Assembly (NCBI GenBank): GCA_015179025.1
Contig: WHUX01000137.1
Coordinates: 80,875 to 144,874 of the forward strand
Source: Terfezia claveryi
Taxonomy: Eukaryota > Ascomycota > Pezizomycetes > Pezizales > Pezizaceae
Length of the DNA: 64,000 bases
Direction: 5' to 3'
This document shows, one piece after another, positions 33,625 to 44,452 of the stretch. Each line of letters begins with the position of its first letter. Within the stretch, counting starts at the first letter, position 1. The position numbers were made by a program, and so were the translations under genes. The notes under the pieces are model-generated. The model was given only the letters and a program-made list of their open reading frames with translations, did not search any database and was not told the DNA's origin.

Positions 33625-35202
33625 TGGAGGGTTACCGCGGGTTGGGTACGGCGGATGGTTACGTTTCTGGAGAACAGGGCTTAAATGACTAGAATTACCA
33701 GTACCGCAAAAAGACGTTAGGAGTGTCATGGTTAATATGGTTACGTTGGAACTTTCTCATCTAGTGCCACAGAACAGATATTAGGGACAGAAGGCACAAG
33801 TTCCTTAGAGATGGTGTCATGGATTATATTCGATGTATTTTAATTTAGCTCAATTGGCTTTTCTGAATTACCAACGTACTCCCGGTTCCTGAGAATGGTG
33901 GTGCCAAAGGAAAAATATTCCTTTCAACATCAATTTTGCCGTCCTTTTACAATGACCCCTTCACTATTCTTGCGCAAGGTAAAGGAACCAGAGTGCCCCT
34001 TCCATTGCCTGTGGAATTACCTCGACTAGCAAGCAAGCTGGATTGCACGTGGCGATATTTCATACTAGTGTAATATGAGATATGGGGGTTGAAGGTGTGC
34101 ATTGGTGATTGAGTCGTCTCGTATGGCCCCATACATGGTCGAACAGATATACTACCACCCGTTAGGAGAATAAAAAGATAAAGATTTCGTTCGACTAAGG
34201 ATCCAACATTTCTCTGGAAAGTTAAAGAAAAATAGCCCCAAAACGTAAAACGTTTGTAGCTGAATACTGCGTAGGGATTTATTTTATATTTATTTCCTAA
34301 GCTTATTTTTGATGGAATAAGCGAGGGAGACGACCAATAGGAAAAGACTCGAAAACGTAAGAATTTTGTACCTTACGATATTTTTTTCTTCCATTAGTAC
34401 GTGTAGAGAACATCATGTTTACAAAAAAAATCTAACCTCTTCCCTCCTTTCTTCGTTCAAAAATATAGAGGATTGATCAAGTGCCCAATTGGACGGTTGA
34501 TATATTTCACTTTGATTTCCCTCTTTTTTGCTTCGGCTGGGGGGGAAGGGGGGGGGAAATGAGGCGGTTTACGCGGAATGTCTTAGAAAGTTGTTTTATG
34601 ACTTGTTTTATGACTCTAACAAGGTAGGAGGCTGCAGGTATAGAGCCTAAAAGAAAATCTGAAAATCTGAAAAGATCCCGCAAGACCACGATGTTTGAGT
34701 TTGACGAGAGGTTGGTTAGTGGGTCTGAAACATGATGAATGACCCAAAAGCGTCATCCGGGGGAAGGTAGAGTCACGAAGATAGACTCGTGCCTGAGGGC
34801 GTGTCGGTGCGAATTTCATAGGAAGTGCGTCAATCACGGGATAATGTCCATCACCGGAGTCTGAATCCATTCCTTCCTTGTGACATTTCGAACGAGATCC
34901 AGTCATATGAAAGCACGGGTTCGACAGGACTGAGGGTAAAGAAATGAAAAACCTCAGAGAGGGCTCTGTTAGGTAGAGGCTTTTGAAGGCATTTGGGTCA
35001 TAGGTATCCATCACAAAGGGAGGTCTTCGTGTGGACAAAGTGGTGACCCCAGCAGAACGTGATACGCCTGGCCACCTATGGCCATATGACCCTAATGTAT
35101 AAGACGCCTCTCACTTCCCCACTCTCCCCGTTCAGATCCTTATCTTCTTACCTTCCACTGCTTTATAGTAGTTTCGAATTAATCACACTCCCGCGACACA
35201 CA
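33625..35202. other. Intergenic, AT-rich in part, promoter of the 35203 gene
   Basis: No supported gene. 34140-34500 is AT-rich. A TATA-like TGTATAAGAC lies near 35096, followed by a CT-rich leader (TTATCTTCTTACCTTCCACTG) just before the ATG at 35203. A minus-strand open frame at 34616-35038 has no recognisable feature. Confidence 0.4.
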
Positions 35203-35751
35203 ATGGAATACAATCTAGACCTGCATCAGTACAGCGACCTGATGGAGCGCTCCGTCGGCACGCTGTACGCGCTGCTTATTGAAAAGGAGTTTGTGTTTCC
35301 GGATTTCAGGGCAGCCCGTGTCAAATACATGACTCCGGTGCATGACCCTACCGACATAGTTGTAGCAAGAATTTTCCAGATCTGTGCCCAGGCGGCGATG
35401 TTTCAGTATTGCGATAGTATAGGTATGGAATTTGCTGTAGGTAATGCCGTAGAGACTCCATTTACACTGCCGCAGTTCTTCATGGACCGTTCCCTTTGGG
35501 CACACAGCTGCCCGGTGACAATTGTAGAACTCTCGGAAGAGCTTGCGCAATCCAAGAAGCTGTTTAGTGATATTAACTTTAGGACAAGTCTGTCTCACGA
35601 CGCGTTAGCCGAGTTAACCGTATACATTATTTGTCTACAGTCGGTCATGTTTGACTTTTATGCCACACGGGGTCTCATAGTGGGAAGTGATGCGGCTGCG
35701 TTCCTGATGGGCGAAGAGATGCCAGGGGTCTTACGCGCAAGAAGGGGGTAG
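35203..35751 (+). CDS. Hypothetical 182 aa protein
   Basis: ATG at 35203 follows a TATA-like box and a pyrimidine-rich leader ending CGACACACAATGGA. The protein is uninterrupted: MEYNLDLHQYSDLMERSVGT.., then VVARIFQICAQAAMFQYCDS, VTIVELSEELAQSKKLFSDI and ALAELTVYIICLQSVMFDFY. It is Cys/Met-containing, mostly helical by appearance and soluble. There is no known motif. Composition is less AT-rich than its surroundings. A retroposon tail starts about 90 bp after the stop. Function unknown. Confidence 0.55.
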   Translation: MEYNLDLHQYSDLMERSVGTLYALLIEKEFVFPDFRAARVKYMTPVHDPTDIVVARIFQICAQAAMFQYCDSIGMEFAVGNAVETPFTLPQFFMDRSLWAHSCPVTIVELSEELAQSKKLFSDINFRTSLSHDALAELTVYIICLQSVMFDFYATRGLIVGSDAAAFLMGEEMPGVLRARRG

Positions 35752-35837
35752 GTTAGCGCCAGCCATCCTAGGGGTAGGAATCATTGCTTTGCTAGTTTTT
35801 GTATTATTTTCTCTGCTCATTCGTGCTATTTAAAAGT

Positions 35838-35914
35838 CCTTTTTTTCTTTTTTTCAAAACTCATCACTCCTCTTCGGTCGCTCCCAGGAAGGGGACCATG
35901 AGGAGCCACCCGCG
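35838..35914 (-). repeat. Retroposon 3' tail family, copy 3
   Basis: On the minus strand: GGGTGGCTCCTCATGGTCCCCTTCC..GAGGAGTGATGAG then an A-rich end. It matches the other copies of the tail hairpin but is diverged. Confidence 0.62.
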
Positions 35915-36254
35915 GGTATGAGAAAAATGAGGTTTACGGTATCTTGATATTTTCGATGATGTGGATGTCGGGTGGGCTGATTACCTATGGGAATAGGTTG
36001 AGCAGCGTAAGTCGTAAGTCCAGCAAAGGAATATATGAATATAGATATCAATATGTGAAGCCATGACAACAGTGTGGAGATAGGAGGGCTTTGTGTTAAC
36101 TGTGAACCCATATCGATGTAATCTATCTAGTAGGAAATGAAGATGCACATGTACAGGACATATATGTGGAGCACGCCATATATGTTAAACATGCCATATG
36201 TATGGTGCACCCCATATATCCTGAACGAGGTTTGTCTTGTGGTATAGCAAGTAC

Positions 36255-37504
36255 CTAGTTATGGGTGGAATGGCGTGTGACATGCACGACCACTAACATT
36301 ACCCTGAACAGACACATGACCTGGAACAAGAAGAGACAGGCGAGCCGAAAAGTGGTAGGAACGATATGGGGAGGGCACATAGCTTTATCCTGTATTGCCG
36401 GAGAATAGATTGGGCTCTTGGGTGCAGGCGGGCGATCCAGAACGGTGGTTGCGGAAGAGGAAGGATACATATAACCTAGGAAGACAAAGTATGTGGATAA
36501 TGTGTACAATTGATCCAAATCAGGATGTGTAAAATTTGGCGGAAGCTGAGTAGTAGTTCCGAGTGGGATAATAGCGTTCAGTATGCCATGGAGAGTTAGC
36601 AACTGATATCCATCAGGATGGGGTTTAGGGATAATCTTGCAGAAGAGCCTAGGTGCATTGGTTGCATGTCGGTTAATTCTAGGAATGTAAAGTAATACTA
36701 GATCACCAACATCAAATTGCGCAATACCTTGGGATTTGCTAACCGGAGCCCAAATCGTAGGAATTCGCCGGCTGACGCAAGAGCATAGGAGAGCCGGGAA
36801 GCTGGCGTCGTCACTGGTCATCTACATGAAAGAGAAGATCAACCTTGACCAGGTGCTCTGTATGGGAAGGAGATTCTTCCGCACCACAGCATATGATTGG
36901 AGGAGATGAGAGAGATGAGATCCCCCTACCAGCACTTATCTTGAGTTCTCGGTTTTCCACCTGCGAGAATTTGAGGATTGAGTGGTTTTTAATTTCCCAC
37001 CAGCGCTTATATTAGTTTCCCACCTGCCATTGTTGAGGATTGTTTTTCTACTGGCGCGTACATCTGGGGTTTCGGGTTTCCCACCAGCGAGGATATTTTG
37101 TCTTTTCCCACCTGCGAGTCTCTTCTTATTTTTCCACCTGCGAGAGGGTTTTCTAACGGGGGCTCCAGTCAAGGCCCTCGGCTCATCCAGCACTGCCGGT
37201 TAATGACAGCATGGGAGTATCCAAATTCATGAGTCTCCTATCGTTTTGTGTACTTATTCCGTCGACTTGGCAGATTAACTTGCCCTGTCCTGGATCCACT
37301 CGGGTTTCCGGGTGGCTCCTCATGGCCCCCGGACGGGGCCGCAAAGGAGTAAGTATTTGAAAAAAAACAAAAAAAATGGGATTTGCTGTATTTTATACTC
37401 ATTATGTAGCAAGCATGCAGTATATGGCAAACTGCCTTAAGTGGCGAGCGTAAGTCAAGCATGCCATATGCATGTACGGCGAGCTCACCATATGTCGCAA
37501 ACAT
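36255..37504 (-). pseudogene. Integrase/transposase-tail-like ORF split by a retroposon
   Basis: Removing 36741-37376 and one 11 bp TSD copy joins two open minus-strand stretches in the same frame (..MSIKYSK with SQGIAQFDVGDLVLLYIPRI). The domain continues NRHATNAPRLFCKIIPKP..GYQLLTLHGILN. A GDLV..IPxxDR..YxxxTxHGIL pattern resembles the C-terminal domain after the integrase core in some DDE transposases and integrase-like proteins; that link is inference. No catalytic core is seen upstream. A second copy lies on the plus strand at 37681-37974 in opposite orientation. The upstream 240 bp is a transcribed-looking repeat also seen near 430-640, so the start is uncertain. Confidence 0.5.
36741..37376 (+). 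mobile_element. Element C, 5'-truncated gag-only retroposon
   Basis: It is flanked by an 11 bp duplication TGGGATTTGCT (36730-36740 and 37377-37387) and ends in an A-rich tail. It starts inside the C terminus of an ORF homologous to that of the longer copy at 49747-51580 (GAQIVGIRRLTQEHRRAGKL.. and VLCMGRRFFRTTAYDWRR stop near 36909). Then follows a 3'UTR of repeated TTTCCCACCTGCGAG-like units, a GGCACTGCCGGTTAATGACAGC block and the tail hairpin. 5' truncation, oligo-A and a variable TSD are the signs of LINE-type retrotransposition. Confidence 0.85.
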
Positions 37505-37544
37505 CTTGTGTGGTAAGTATAGGTACAGCCTAGCCTGATTGCAC

Positions 37545-37650
37545 TACCCCTCTAAATTATCAAAATATCATAAAGAACCATTGTTCTCATACTCGCGGCT
37601 GGCCCGGCCATTCCGTATTCTCCCGCGGGGCCCGGGACTCTCGCGAGTTT
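37545..37650. repeat. Dispersed repeat shared with 640-790
   Basis: ATTATCAAAATATCATAAAG.. then ACTCGCGGCTGGCCCGGCC, ATTCTCCCGCGGGGCCCGG and CTCTCGCGAG align with the block at 640-790 near the window start. Neighbouring sequence (GGCAAACTGCC, TTGTGTGGTAAG) is also similar to 475-530. Its nature is unknown; it may be an LTR or promoter region of an unrecognised element. Confidence 0.5.
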
Positions 37651-37680
37651 AATATTCTCGCCGGAACATATGCACAATGT

Positions 37681-37974
37681 GATGATGGTGACTTAGTGTC
37701 ACTTTACATTCCCAGAATTGACCAACAGGCAACCAATGCAGACAGGATGTTTTGCAGGATCATCCTTATACCTCGCCTTGATCGATATCAACTGCTAACA
37801 ATCCATGGCATACTGAACCGCTATTATGCAACCTATGAACTTCAGCAGCTCCGGCCAAATTTTTCACATCCTGTTTTGGACCAATTCCATACATTATCCG
37901 GATATGATGCAAACCGTCCATCATTAACGGGGGAGGCTTCCTTAACTACATTGACGCAGCTCGGGTATATGTAA
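37681..37974 (+). pseudogene. Second copy of the integrase/transposase-tail-like domain
   Basis: GDLVSLYIPRIDQQATNADR..FCRIILIPRLDRYQLLTIHGILN parallels the minus-strand copy at 36255-36740, about 1.2 kb away in inverted orientation. It lacks an N-terminal part and a convincing start (first in-frame codon near the domain is GTG at 37696). It is a fragment of a mobile-element protein rather than a free-standing gene. Confidence 0.5.
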
Positions 37975-37980
37975 GGGCAA

Positions 37981-38319
37981 ATGTCAAACCCGCCACTATT
38001 CCTGTTTGCAATTGAACCGACTCGATGTCGTCCTATAAATCTCATTTGTACCAACAAATCCATGCTCGCCAGGATGCAAGGAGGCACGATACGTAATGCC
38101 AACCCTACTTCTTCATGTTCAATCTCATTTCGTACATTATTCCTACTTTGAATTCCATTGCATACTTTTTTCCACGTTGTATCTAATTCATATCCAAGCT
38201 TTACTTACTTCTCCCGCCCCCTCGAGCCAGGCCTCTCGCGAATACCATTCAGTTCTCCAGACAAAGGAAAGAAAAGCGACTGGAAGTTGGAGGGAGAGCG
38301 TATAATTGGAGATGCACGA
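37981..38319. other. Intergenic, nothing recognised
   Basis: No gene or repeat could be supported; short overlapping plus-strand frames look like chance. Confidence 0.35.
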
Positions 38320-38652
38320 TTACGAAAGAGCACTTTGTCGGATTTGGAGTCCAAGAGACTGTAGCAGGTCGTTCAGCTGCTGTCTGTTTTCGTAGTTGCG
38401 AATCCTATGATGGACTGTCCCGTATATAACTCCACTGGCCTTTAAATCGTATCGTTGGGGAATTAAATGGTAGGTTCGCCTGTGGCAGTTGAGGCTGCCT
38501 AACCTAGAAAATCCAATTTCGCAACCCACGAAAAGGCAAACATAGGGTTTAGTGTGCGTCTCAATATGGTTAAGGAACCCATCCCTGCCTCCTTCTATTT
38601 CTGTATGAGAACACCTATCGATAGGGCATGTGAAGTAAAGGCCTGTAGACAT
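38320..38652 (-). CDS. Small C2H2 zinc-finger protein, 110 aa
   Basis: ATG at 38652 (MSTGLYFTCPIDRC). Two C2H2 fingers cover the N-terminal 60 residues. Finger 1 is C-x4-C-x15-H-x3-H (CPIDRC..FLNHIETH). Finger 2 is C-x4-C-x12-H-x4-H (CLFVGCEIGFSRLGSLNCH..H). The remainder (about 50 aa) is basic and helical (VHHRIRNYENRQQLNDLLQS). It could bind DNA in the nucleus, or it may be a fragment or decoy copy of a larger multi-copy family. It is similar in style to the C2H2 gene at 59855, but I see no clear homology outside the fingers. No intron is required. Confidence 0.58.
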   Translation of the reverse strand: MSTGLYFTCPIDRCSHTEIEGGRDGFLNHIETHTKPYVCLFVGCEIGFSRLGSLNCHRRTYHLIPQRYDLKASGVIYGTVHHRIRNYENRQQLNDLLQSLGLQIRQSALS

Positions 38653-38945
38653 GCTGACACTTGCGAGAAGATAAATTCAATACCGTATCATAGGACCTTG
38701 GTCAAGGTTGCGATTGCTCTAGCCTGTGCGAGAGCGCCGAGACTGATTATAAGTAGTTTACTTGCGCTGGCCTGCACTTTCGCTCTATGGGTGATATTGG
38801 TAGCGGTAGCTAAGCTGCTGTTGGTTATAAATGTATCTAGAGGCTCGAATTCTGGAAGTCCAGAACAATGTGAGGCCAGGTTTGTAGATATATATTATAA
38901 TCACATTCAGGCCAACAGGGTAAGTCTTATGGCCCAGGCATTATT

Positions 38946-39240
38946 ATTTTTTTTATAAAAAAAAACACCCTAATACTCATATGCGGTTCGCTGTGCGGCT
39001 TTAGCCACTTATTTGGCCCAGATGCGTTGGAACATGGCCCTCCTGTCTGCCTTCTTGTTGCCCTCGATACCTATGTGGCCCATGACCCAGGCAATTTTAA
39101 CGTCCTTCGTGTCTACGAAACGGGTGAGGATTACTTTAATATCTGAGGGATCCCGCGATCATGCCACCGCTAGAGTTGCCTAACCTAATGAAGACCAGGA
39201 GCAGGTTGGCTGCCTTATCCGTTAGAACTTGATATGTTCG
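38946..39240 (-). mobile_element. 3' end of an RNase H-bearing LINE with the shared tail
   Basis: The minus strand reads VKIAWVMGHIGIEGNKKADR..MFQRIWAK stop, the last RNase H motif (compare WVKAHVGIEGNELAD in LINE-A). Upstream DKAANLLLVFI may be the preceding motif, broken by a stop. It is followed within about 30 bp by the tail-family sequence (GCCGCACAGCGAACCGCATATGAGTATTAGGG) and an A-run. This links the tail family to a LINE that encodes RNase H. The upstream side runs into the AT-rich block. Confidence 0.7.
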
Positions 39241-39249
39241 CCAAAGGCA

Positions 39250-39960
39250 CGAGACTACCATACATCACCGGGATATGCATCAGCCCCCACACGAACCCTG
39301 TCGGTTCATTCTTGGCGGCATAGCGGACTGCAAAATGAACGGAACCATTGCCAGCAAAATATATATGCCTCGTAAAGATATAGAGATTCATTGACATGTA
39401 GTTGGAATGCGAAATGGACAGGTTTGGATGGGTTAATAGATCGATTTTTGGGTGGCATCTAAAATTCCAAGATAAAATAGAGACAAGCAACTAACCTATG
39501 GTACTGACCAAGTCTTGGGAATATATATGAATTGGGGTTAGAATGGCATAATCTAGAGTATATAGATGCAGTTTAAGTTGCTTAAAGTAATAAAGCAATT
39601 AGTCTAACTTTAGAAGGTGAGCAGAGGTTTATACACTTTTCTAAGATCTGTTTATATAAAAATCTGAAGTAGCCTAGGCTGTACTCAGCTAGACTAATTA
39701 TGCCTTGTCTATATGAGCCTAAGTCTGTCTCAGTCCACTTAAGTTTGTCTAACCTGCTGGAGTCTGCTAAACTAAATCTGAAGTTGTTTAAACTTATCTA
39801 TATAAATTATATAGATGCTTAGTATTCTTGATCTTCTCTAATAAATTCTAGACTAGTCTAGATACAGTATAGCAAAATTGAATTTTAATAAGCTAATATA
39901 TATTTGCTTAAAACTACTTGAGATATTCCAAACTAGTATAAATTTTTATAAATTACTATT
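39250..39960. repeat. Left arm of a large diverged inverted repeat
   Basis: The reverse complement of about 41160-41872 aligns along this arm (for example AGCAAAATATATATGCCTCGTAAAGATA at 39352 against 41772 downwards, and AATTAGTCTAACTTTAGAAGGTGAG at about 39597). The coordinates of matched points sum to about 81122, a centre near 40561. The outermost 100 bp keeps C and G where the right arm has T and A. Confidence 0.75.
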
Positions 39961-40114
39961 AGGTTACTTCAAGTTAGTTGAGCTTAATAAAGTATACCAA
40001 TATATATTAGAACTACTCTAATTTTACCAATATTTATTTTTAGCTATCATATAGTAGTAACTTGAAGTTAGCTTTTATAGATCTAGATTACTTTAGTATA
40101 TATAAGAGACAGTA

Positions 40115-40915
40115 TAGTTGAACCTCTGACTTTGTATCTAGTATAAGTGTATATCCTCTAATAATACTTAGTACACTCCTAACAAGTTTTTTATTAGTAA
40201 AAATAATATACTAAGAGACTAAAAACTGCATAACTATAATATTGTATACATACTTGTTGTCGCCTTCCTAAAATTCAGATTAGTGTATATAGGCACTCTA
40301 AGATTGCATAGCAGAGTATAAGTTCAGCCAAAATGTCAGATATTCTACCCTAGTCAATAGCTTTAGTATTATAACTTAAAGAGCAAAAGTCCACATCTTG
40401 TCTTTTACTTTCTTTTCTTCCTATAGGTAGTATATAATGGTATCTATACTATATATACTAACTTCTAATCTACTAAATGTTACAAACTTACAAAATTTCT
40501 CCAACCCTTCTAATGACTCTAAACCATACCTATTTATTACTCGCACTAAGGTTAGTTATGCACTTGAAGTTCTTTAATTATATATTATTCAGACTACACC
40601 TAGTACTAAAGTATTACCAGAAACATTAGTCTTAATTGAGTCTATAACTACTCTAACCAACTATATGGCATATCTAAATATGAAATATAAGTAGCAATTA
40701 TACCTCAAGAAGTGGCTTAGATCTAATTAAAGTGAGTGGGAATGTGTCGGAATATTATGTATTTAGTTAGGATATTATGATCATGTATTTAGTTGTGTAT
40801 TATATATTTAGTTTAATATCAGCTCTTTTTTTCCATTTTTAGGGTACCATATAAATCTGTCTTACTATATCAAAAGTGCTTTAATGGACGTTATATAGTA
40901 AGAGAGGTTTGACTG
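40115..40915. mobile_element. Tc1/mariner-like non-autonomous element (801 bp)
   Basis: It is bordered by TA on both sides. The termini are TAGTTGAACCTCT (left) and, as reverse complement of the right end, CAGTCAAACCTCT. They differ only by transitions and a few changes, consistent with a CAGTCGAACCTCT-type Tc1/Fot1 end. No transposase is readable inside. It sits near the centre of the large inverted repeat. Confidence 0.5.
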
Positions 40916-41159
40916 TACCTCTATAGTAATTTTAAACTTTAATTAGGATAAGTTATTTAAGTCAGCTTAGTCTAGCTTAACCTAATATATATGCCTGTAT
41001 CTTTCTTAATATACTAAACATTATCTTCTTTACTACTTTATATAATTACAAACCCTCAAATGAATTGTTTAAACTCATGTAGATTCAGGTAAGTCTAAGT
41101 TAGCCTATTTAAGCCTGAATTAAATATGAAGAGGGATATATAGAGTAGTATAGGGCCAA

Positions 41160-41872
41160 GCTGGTAAAGAGAAGCTTAAGTAAAGGTTCTATAGTTTCAT
41201 ATATAGTTTAAAAGTAGTATCTATTATATTATAGAAGTTCAATATTATTCTAGTATACCTAATCTAGCTCATAATTTATCTGATAAGGTCAGAAATATTT
41301 AGTATCTATATAATTTATATAAATAAGTTTAGGTAGCTTTAGATTTAGTTCAATAAACTCAGGCAGGCCAGACAAACTTAGGTGGACTAAGATAGACTTA
41401 AGCTCATTCAAGTAAGATATAATTAGTTTAGCTAAGTTCTATATAGCTTAAGCTACTTTAGATTTTTATATAAATAGATCTTGGAAAAGCTTACAAACTC
41501 TTACTCACCTTCCAAAGTTAGACTAATTGCTTTATTACATTTAAGTAACTTAAACTATATCTATATAAACTAGATTATACTATTCTAACTCTAATTTATA
41601 TATATTCTTAAGACTTAGTTAGTATTATAAATTAGTTACTTGTCTCTATTTTACCTCAAAATATTAGATACTACCCAAAAATCAATCTATTAACCTATAT
41701 AAACCTATCTATTTGTATTTCAACCACATGTTGATGAATCTTTATATCTTTATGAGGTATATATATTTTGCTAGTAATGCTTTCATTTATTTTGTACTTT
41801 GCTATACTACTAAGAATAGACTGATAGGGGTTTATATAGGAGCTAAAGTATATTCTAGTAATGATGTATTAC
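41160..41872. repeat. Right arm of the large inverted repeat
   Basis: It is the reverse complement partner of 39250-39960. Compared with the outer left arm it is strongly shifted to A and T by transitions, for example left CATTCTTGGCGGCATAGCGG against right CTATTCTTAGTAGTATAGCA. Confidence 0.75.
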
Positions 41873-43661
41873 CTAATGATAGATAGTAACCCTATCCTAT
41901 AGAGGAGTTATATAACTAGTGTAAAGTAAGGCAGTGTGCTTCATAACTAACTCTCTATTACCGGGCGGCAATATCAGAGTTCACTACAGCAAACTATAGG
42001 TGCATGGAACCTATAGCTTCTGTTTAAGTATATCTTGCTTTTATATATATTCTGTTGTCACTCTAGTTGTAAAAGGTAGGCCCAACCGGCCTATAACTTG
42101 TTATTGGAACATAGACAGAGATAGGCCCCAACAGGCCCTAAATATAATAGCTCAATACTTTATTATTAGTAGATATCTACTACTTTGTTTCTGTCTCTAT
42201 CACTGGCTTGAACTGACTTGAACGCTCCTCTAACAAAGGGAAATTCAGGGGACTATATACTGCCCAGAGTGGGGTAGTGCTGAGGCAGTGTTAGGGCAGT
42301 GCTGAGACACTGCGCCATCATCCAACCTATTACATGATTTAAAATTAACATGATAGAAACTTCCAGAAACTACTAGGAAATAGAACTACAAGTATCGCGT
42401 GACCCTTCCAATGAGTCACGCTTATTACTATAATGAAATACATGAGTTACTATACCTTTATTATCATCTGCCGGCTGATGCTGGCAGCCTGATAATATCT
42501 TATTCTACTAGGTTAAAAGTTGGTATGTAACAGGAGTTACATTTCATTGGGAAATGGAATATGACTTCCTTACAACTAGACTAAACCTTATCCTCTACTA
42601 CTAAAGCCCAATCAGAACTAGTCTTAGTATAAACTTTACTAACTAAGTATAGGAAAACCTCCTTAGTATAAACTCATTCTGTAGTCTTATACCAAGACTC
42701 TCTAGCATTAGAGTATAGTAAGAGTCTTAGTTCAATTGAGTTTTTTGTGTACTAAATTTAAGTCTAAGTGTATTTACTATAAACCTTATATACTATACAT
42801 CTATATAGCTAACAAAACATTCTGTATATCTAAATTGCATAATAGGAAATTAAAAGATGAAGGGGATAGTAGTACTCAGGAGAATTATTAGTTAAAGAAA
42901 GAGGATGCCACTAAAGATTACTATGACTTAGACTAGAAGGTATAAGACTACCAACTAGTAGTATATATTGCTTCATAATAGGTCTATTCCTTTACTTTTT
43001 GGCTATTGTAGCCAGGATTAGGATTCTTTTACTTTCTATATACTACCTAAAATTTGTATATATCTCAAAGTAAGTTAAGATGAGGCAGTTAAAGAAAAAA
43101 TTACCTGATGGTATATATTATCTAAGATATTTAGCTAGAATTAATTATAGTTACTTAAACCAGCCAAAGTCATATTACTATAAGAAATTACTATGAGGTA
43201 GTTATTATATTATAATAATGATCTAATATAATAGATTCATATTTGATAATATCATTTTAGAGTTAGTCATTTATTTGATTATAGGCTATTTGGATTGGGT
43301 TCTAAATACTTATCGAAGTTAATCTAAGTAGAGTCTAGGTATATTGAAGTATATCAGTAAGAGTTAATAACTAAGACTACTACCAAATAAATTGTATACT
43401 TAATGTAAGTCTAGCATAATTTTAATATAGTAGAGATAATAGAAATATAAGAACCAAACTACTTTATCCAAGTATATATAACCTAATTCTACTATATCTA
43501 TCCTGTTTATAACAAACTTTACATAGTTAGAATTAAAACAAAGATAGAAACATTTTTAGAGAGTCATATAAGAGCTGTTACTTATAAAGTAACTACTTTA
43601 ACTATAATATAAATAATGTTAACAGTTATATCAGTAAAGTAAAATAGTACTTTAATACAGG

Positions 43662-43760
43662 TAGCAATGATACAAGCAGTAATAATATAGGTAGCAACAA
43701 TATAGGTAGGAACAATATAGGTAGTAATAATATTGGCAATAATGATACAGACAGTGATAA
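43662..43760. repeat. 15 bp minisatellite in the AT-rich block
   Basis: About six imperfect copies of GGTAGTAATAATATA (AAT/AAC variants), which read as (NNIGS)n on the plus strand. No surrounding gene is recognised. Confidence 0.65.
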
Positions 43761-44021
43761 TAATAAGTTCTACTTCTATATCCACTTTAATACGGATAGT
43801 AATAACAATTAGCCCTATATAAAATTTTCTACTTAAATAAAATATAGGATGGAACAAGTAAAAGTTACTATAGGTGAAAGATACTATAAAAAAAATAGGA
43901 GGACTTTAGGGGTAGTAGAAGGAAATATGGTTACAGAAGCTTATAGTAGTAGATAAGGTATCTAAGCACTAATAGTTAAGGATATTTAAGAGGAAGATAG
44001 CCAATTTGAAAATAATATAGA

Positions 44022-44452
44022 AGATGACAATAATAAGATTTTACCTACTAGAAGTCTTTTACTTTATAAAATTACCTACAAGTATAGAAATCTTGAAAAG
44101 TAGTAGGTTATATATATCAAAAGAGCTGAAAGTATTGCTAAAGAGCTATACTAAATTAAGTTAAAAGATTAGCAGGCAAGTATACCTTGGAATTTGAAGA
44201 AAGGTAAGGATATTATATATGTTGTTAGTATGGAAGCAGGCAAGACCACAATTGTAGTTATATATTTAGCACTCAGTAGAGATTATATTCTATTTATTTC
44301 TCTTTAATTTAGTATAGCTCTTTAGCAATACTTTCTGCTTTTTTAATGCATATAGCCTACTACTCTTTAAGATTTCTATACTTGTAGGTAATCTTATGAA
44401 GTAAAAGACTTCTATTAGGCAAAATCTCATTATCATTATCTTTTATATTATA
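44022..44452. repeat. Inverted repeat with 137-146 bp arms and a 148 bp spacer
   Basis: Arm 44022-44158 matches the reverse complement of 44307-44452 (shared ATTACCTACAAGTATAGAAA, AGAAGTCTTTTACTT and AAAGTATTGCTAAAGAGC). The spacer 44159-44306 reads PWNLKKGKDIIYVVSMEAGK in one frame, ending AGKTT, which looks like a helicase P-loop. It could fold into a long hairpin. Confidence 0.72.

Noticed and set aside
34616..35038. 140-codon minus-strand open frame upstream of the 35203 gene
   Set aside because: The first codon is TTG, there is no motif, and it could simply be the open antisense of a promoter region. Not enough support.
36936..37193. Minus-strand frame with repeated AGGK
   Set aside because: It is the antisense of the TTTCCCACCTGCGAG repeats in the 3'UTR of element C.
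43582..43857. Isoleucine-rich minus-strand frame, at first sight a membrane protein
   Set aside because: It translates the AT-rich 15 bp minisatellite in reverse; no gene signal surrounds it.
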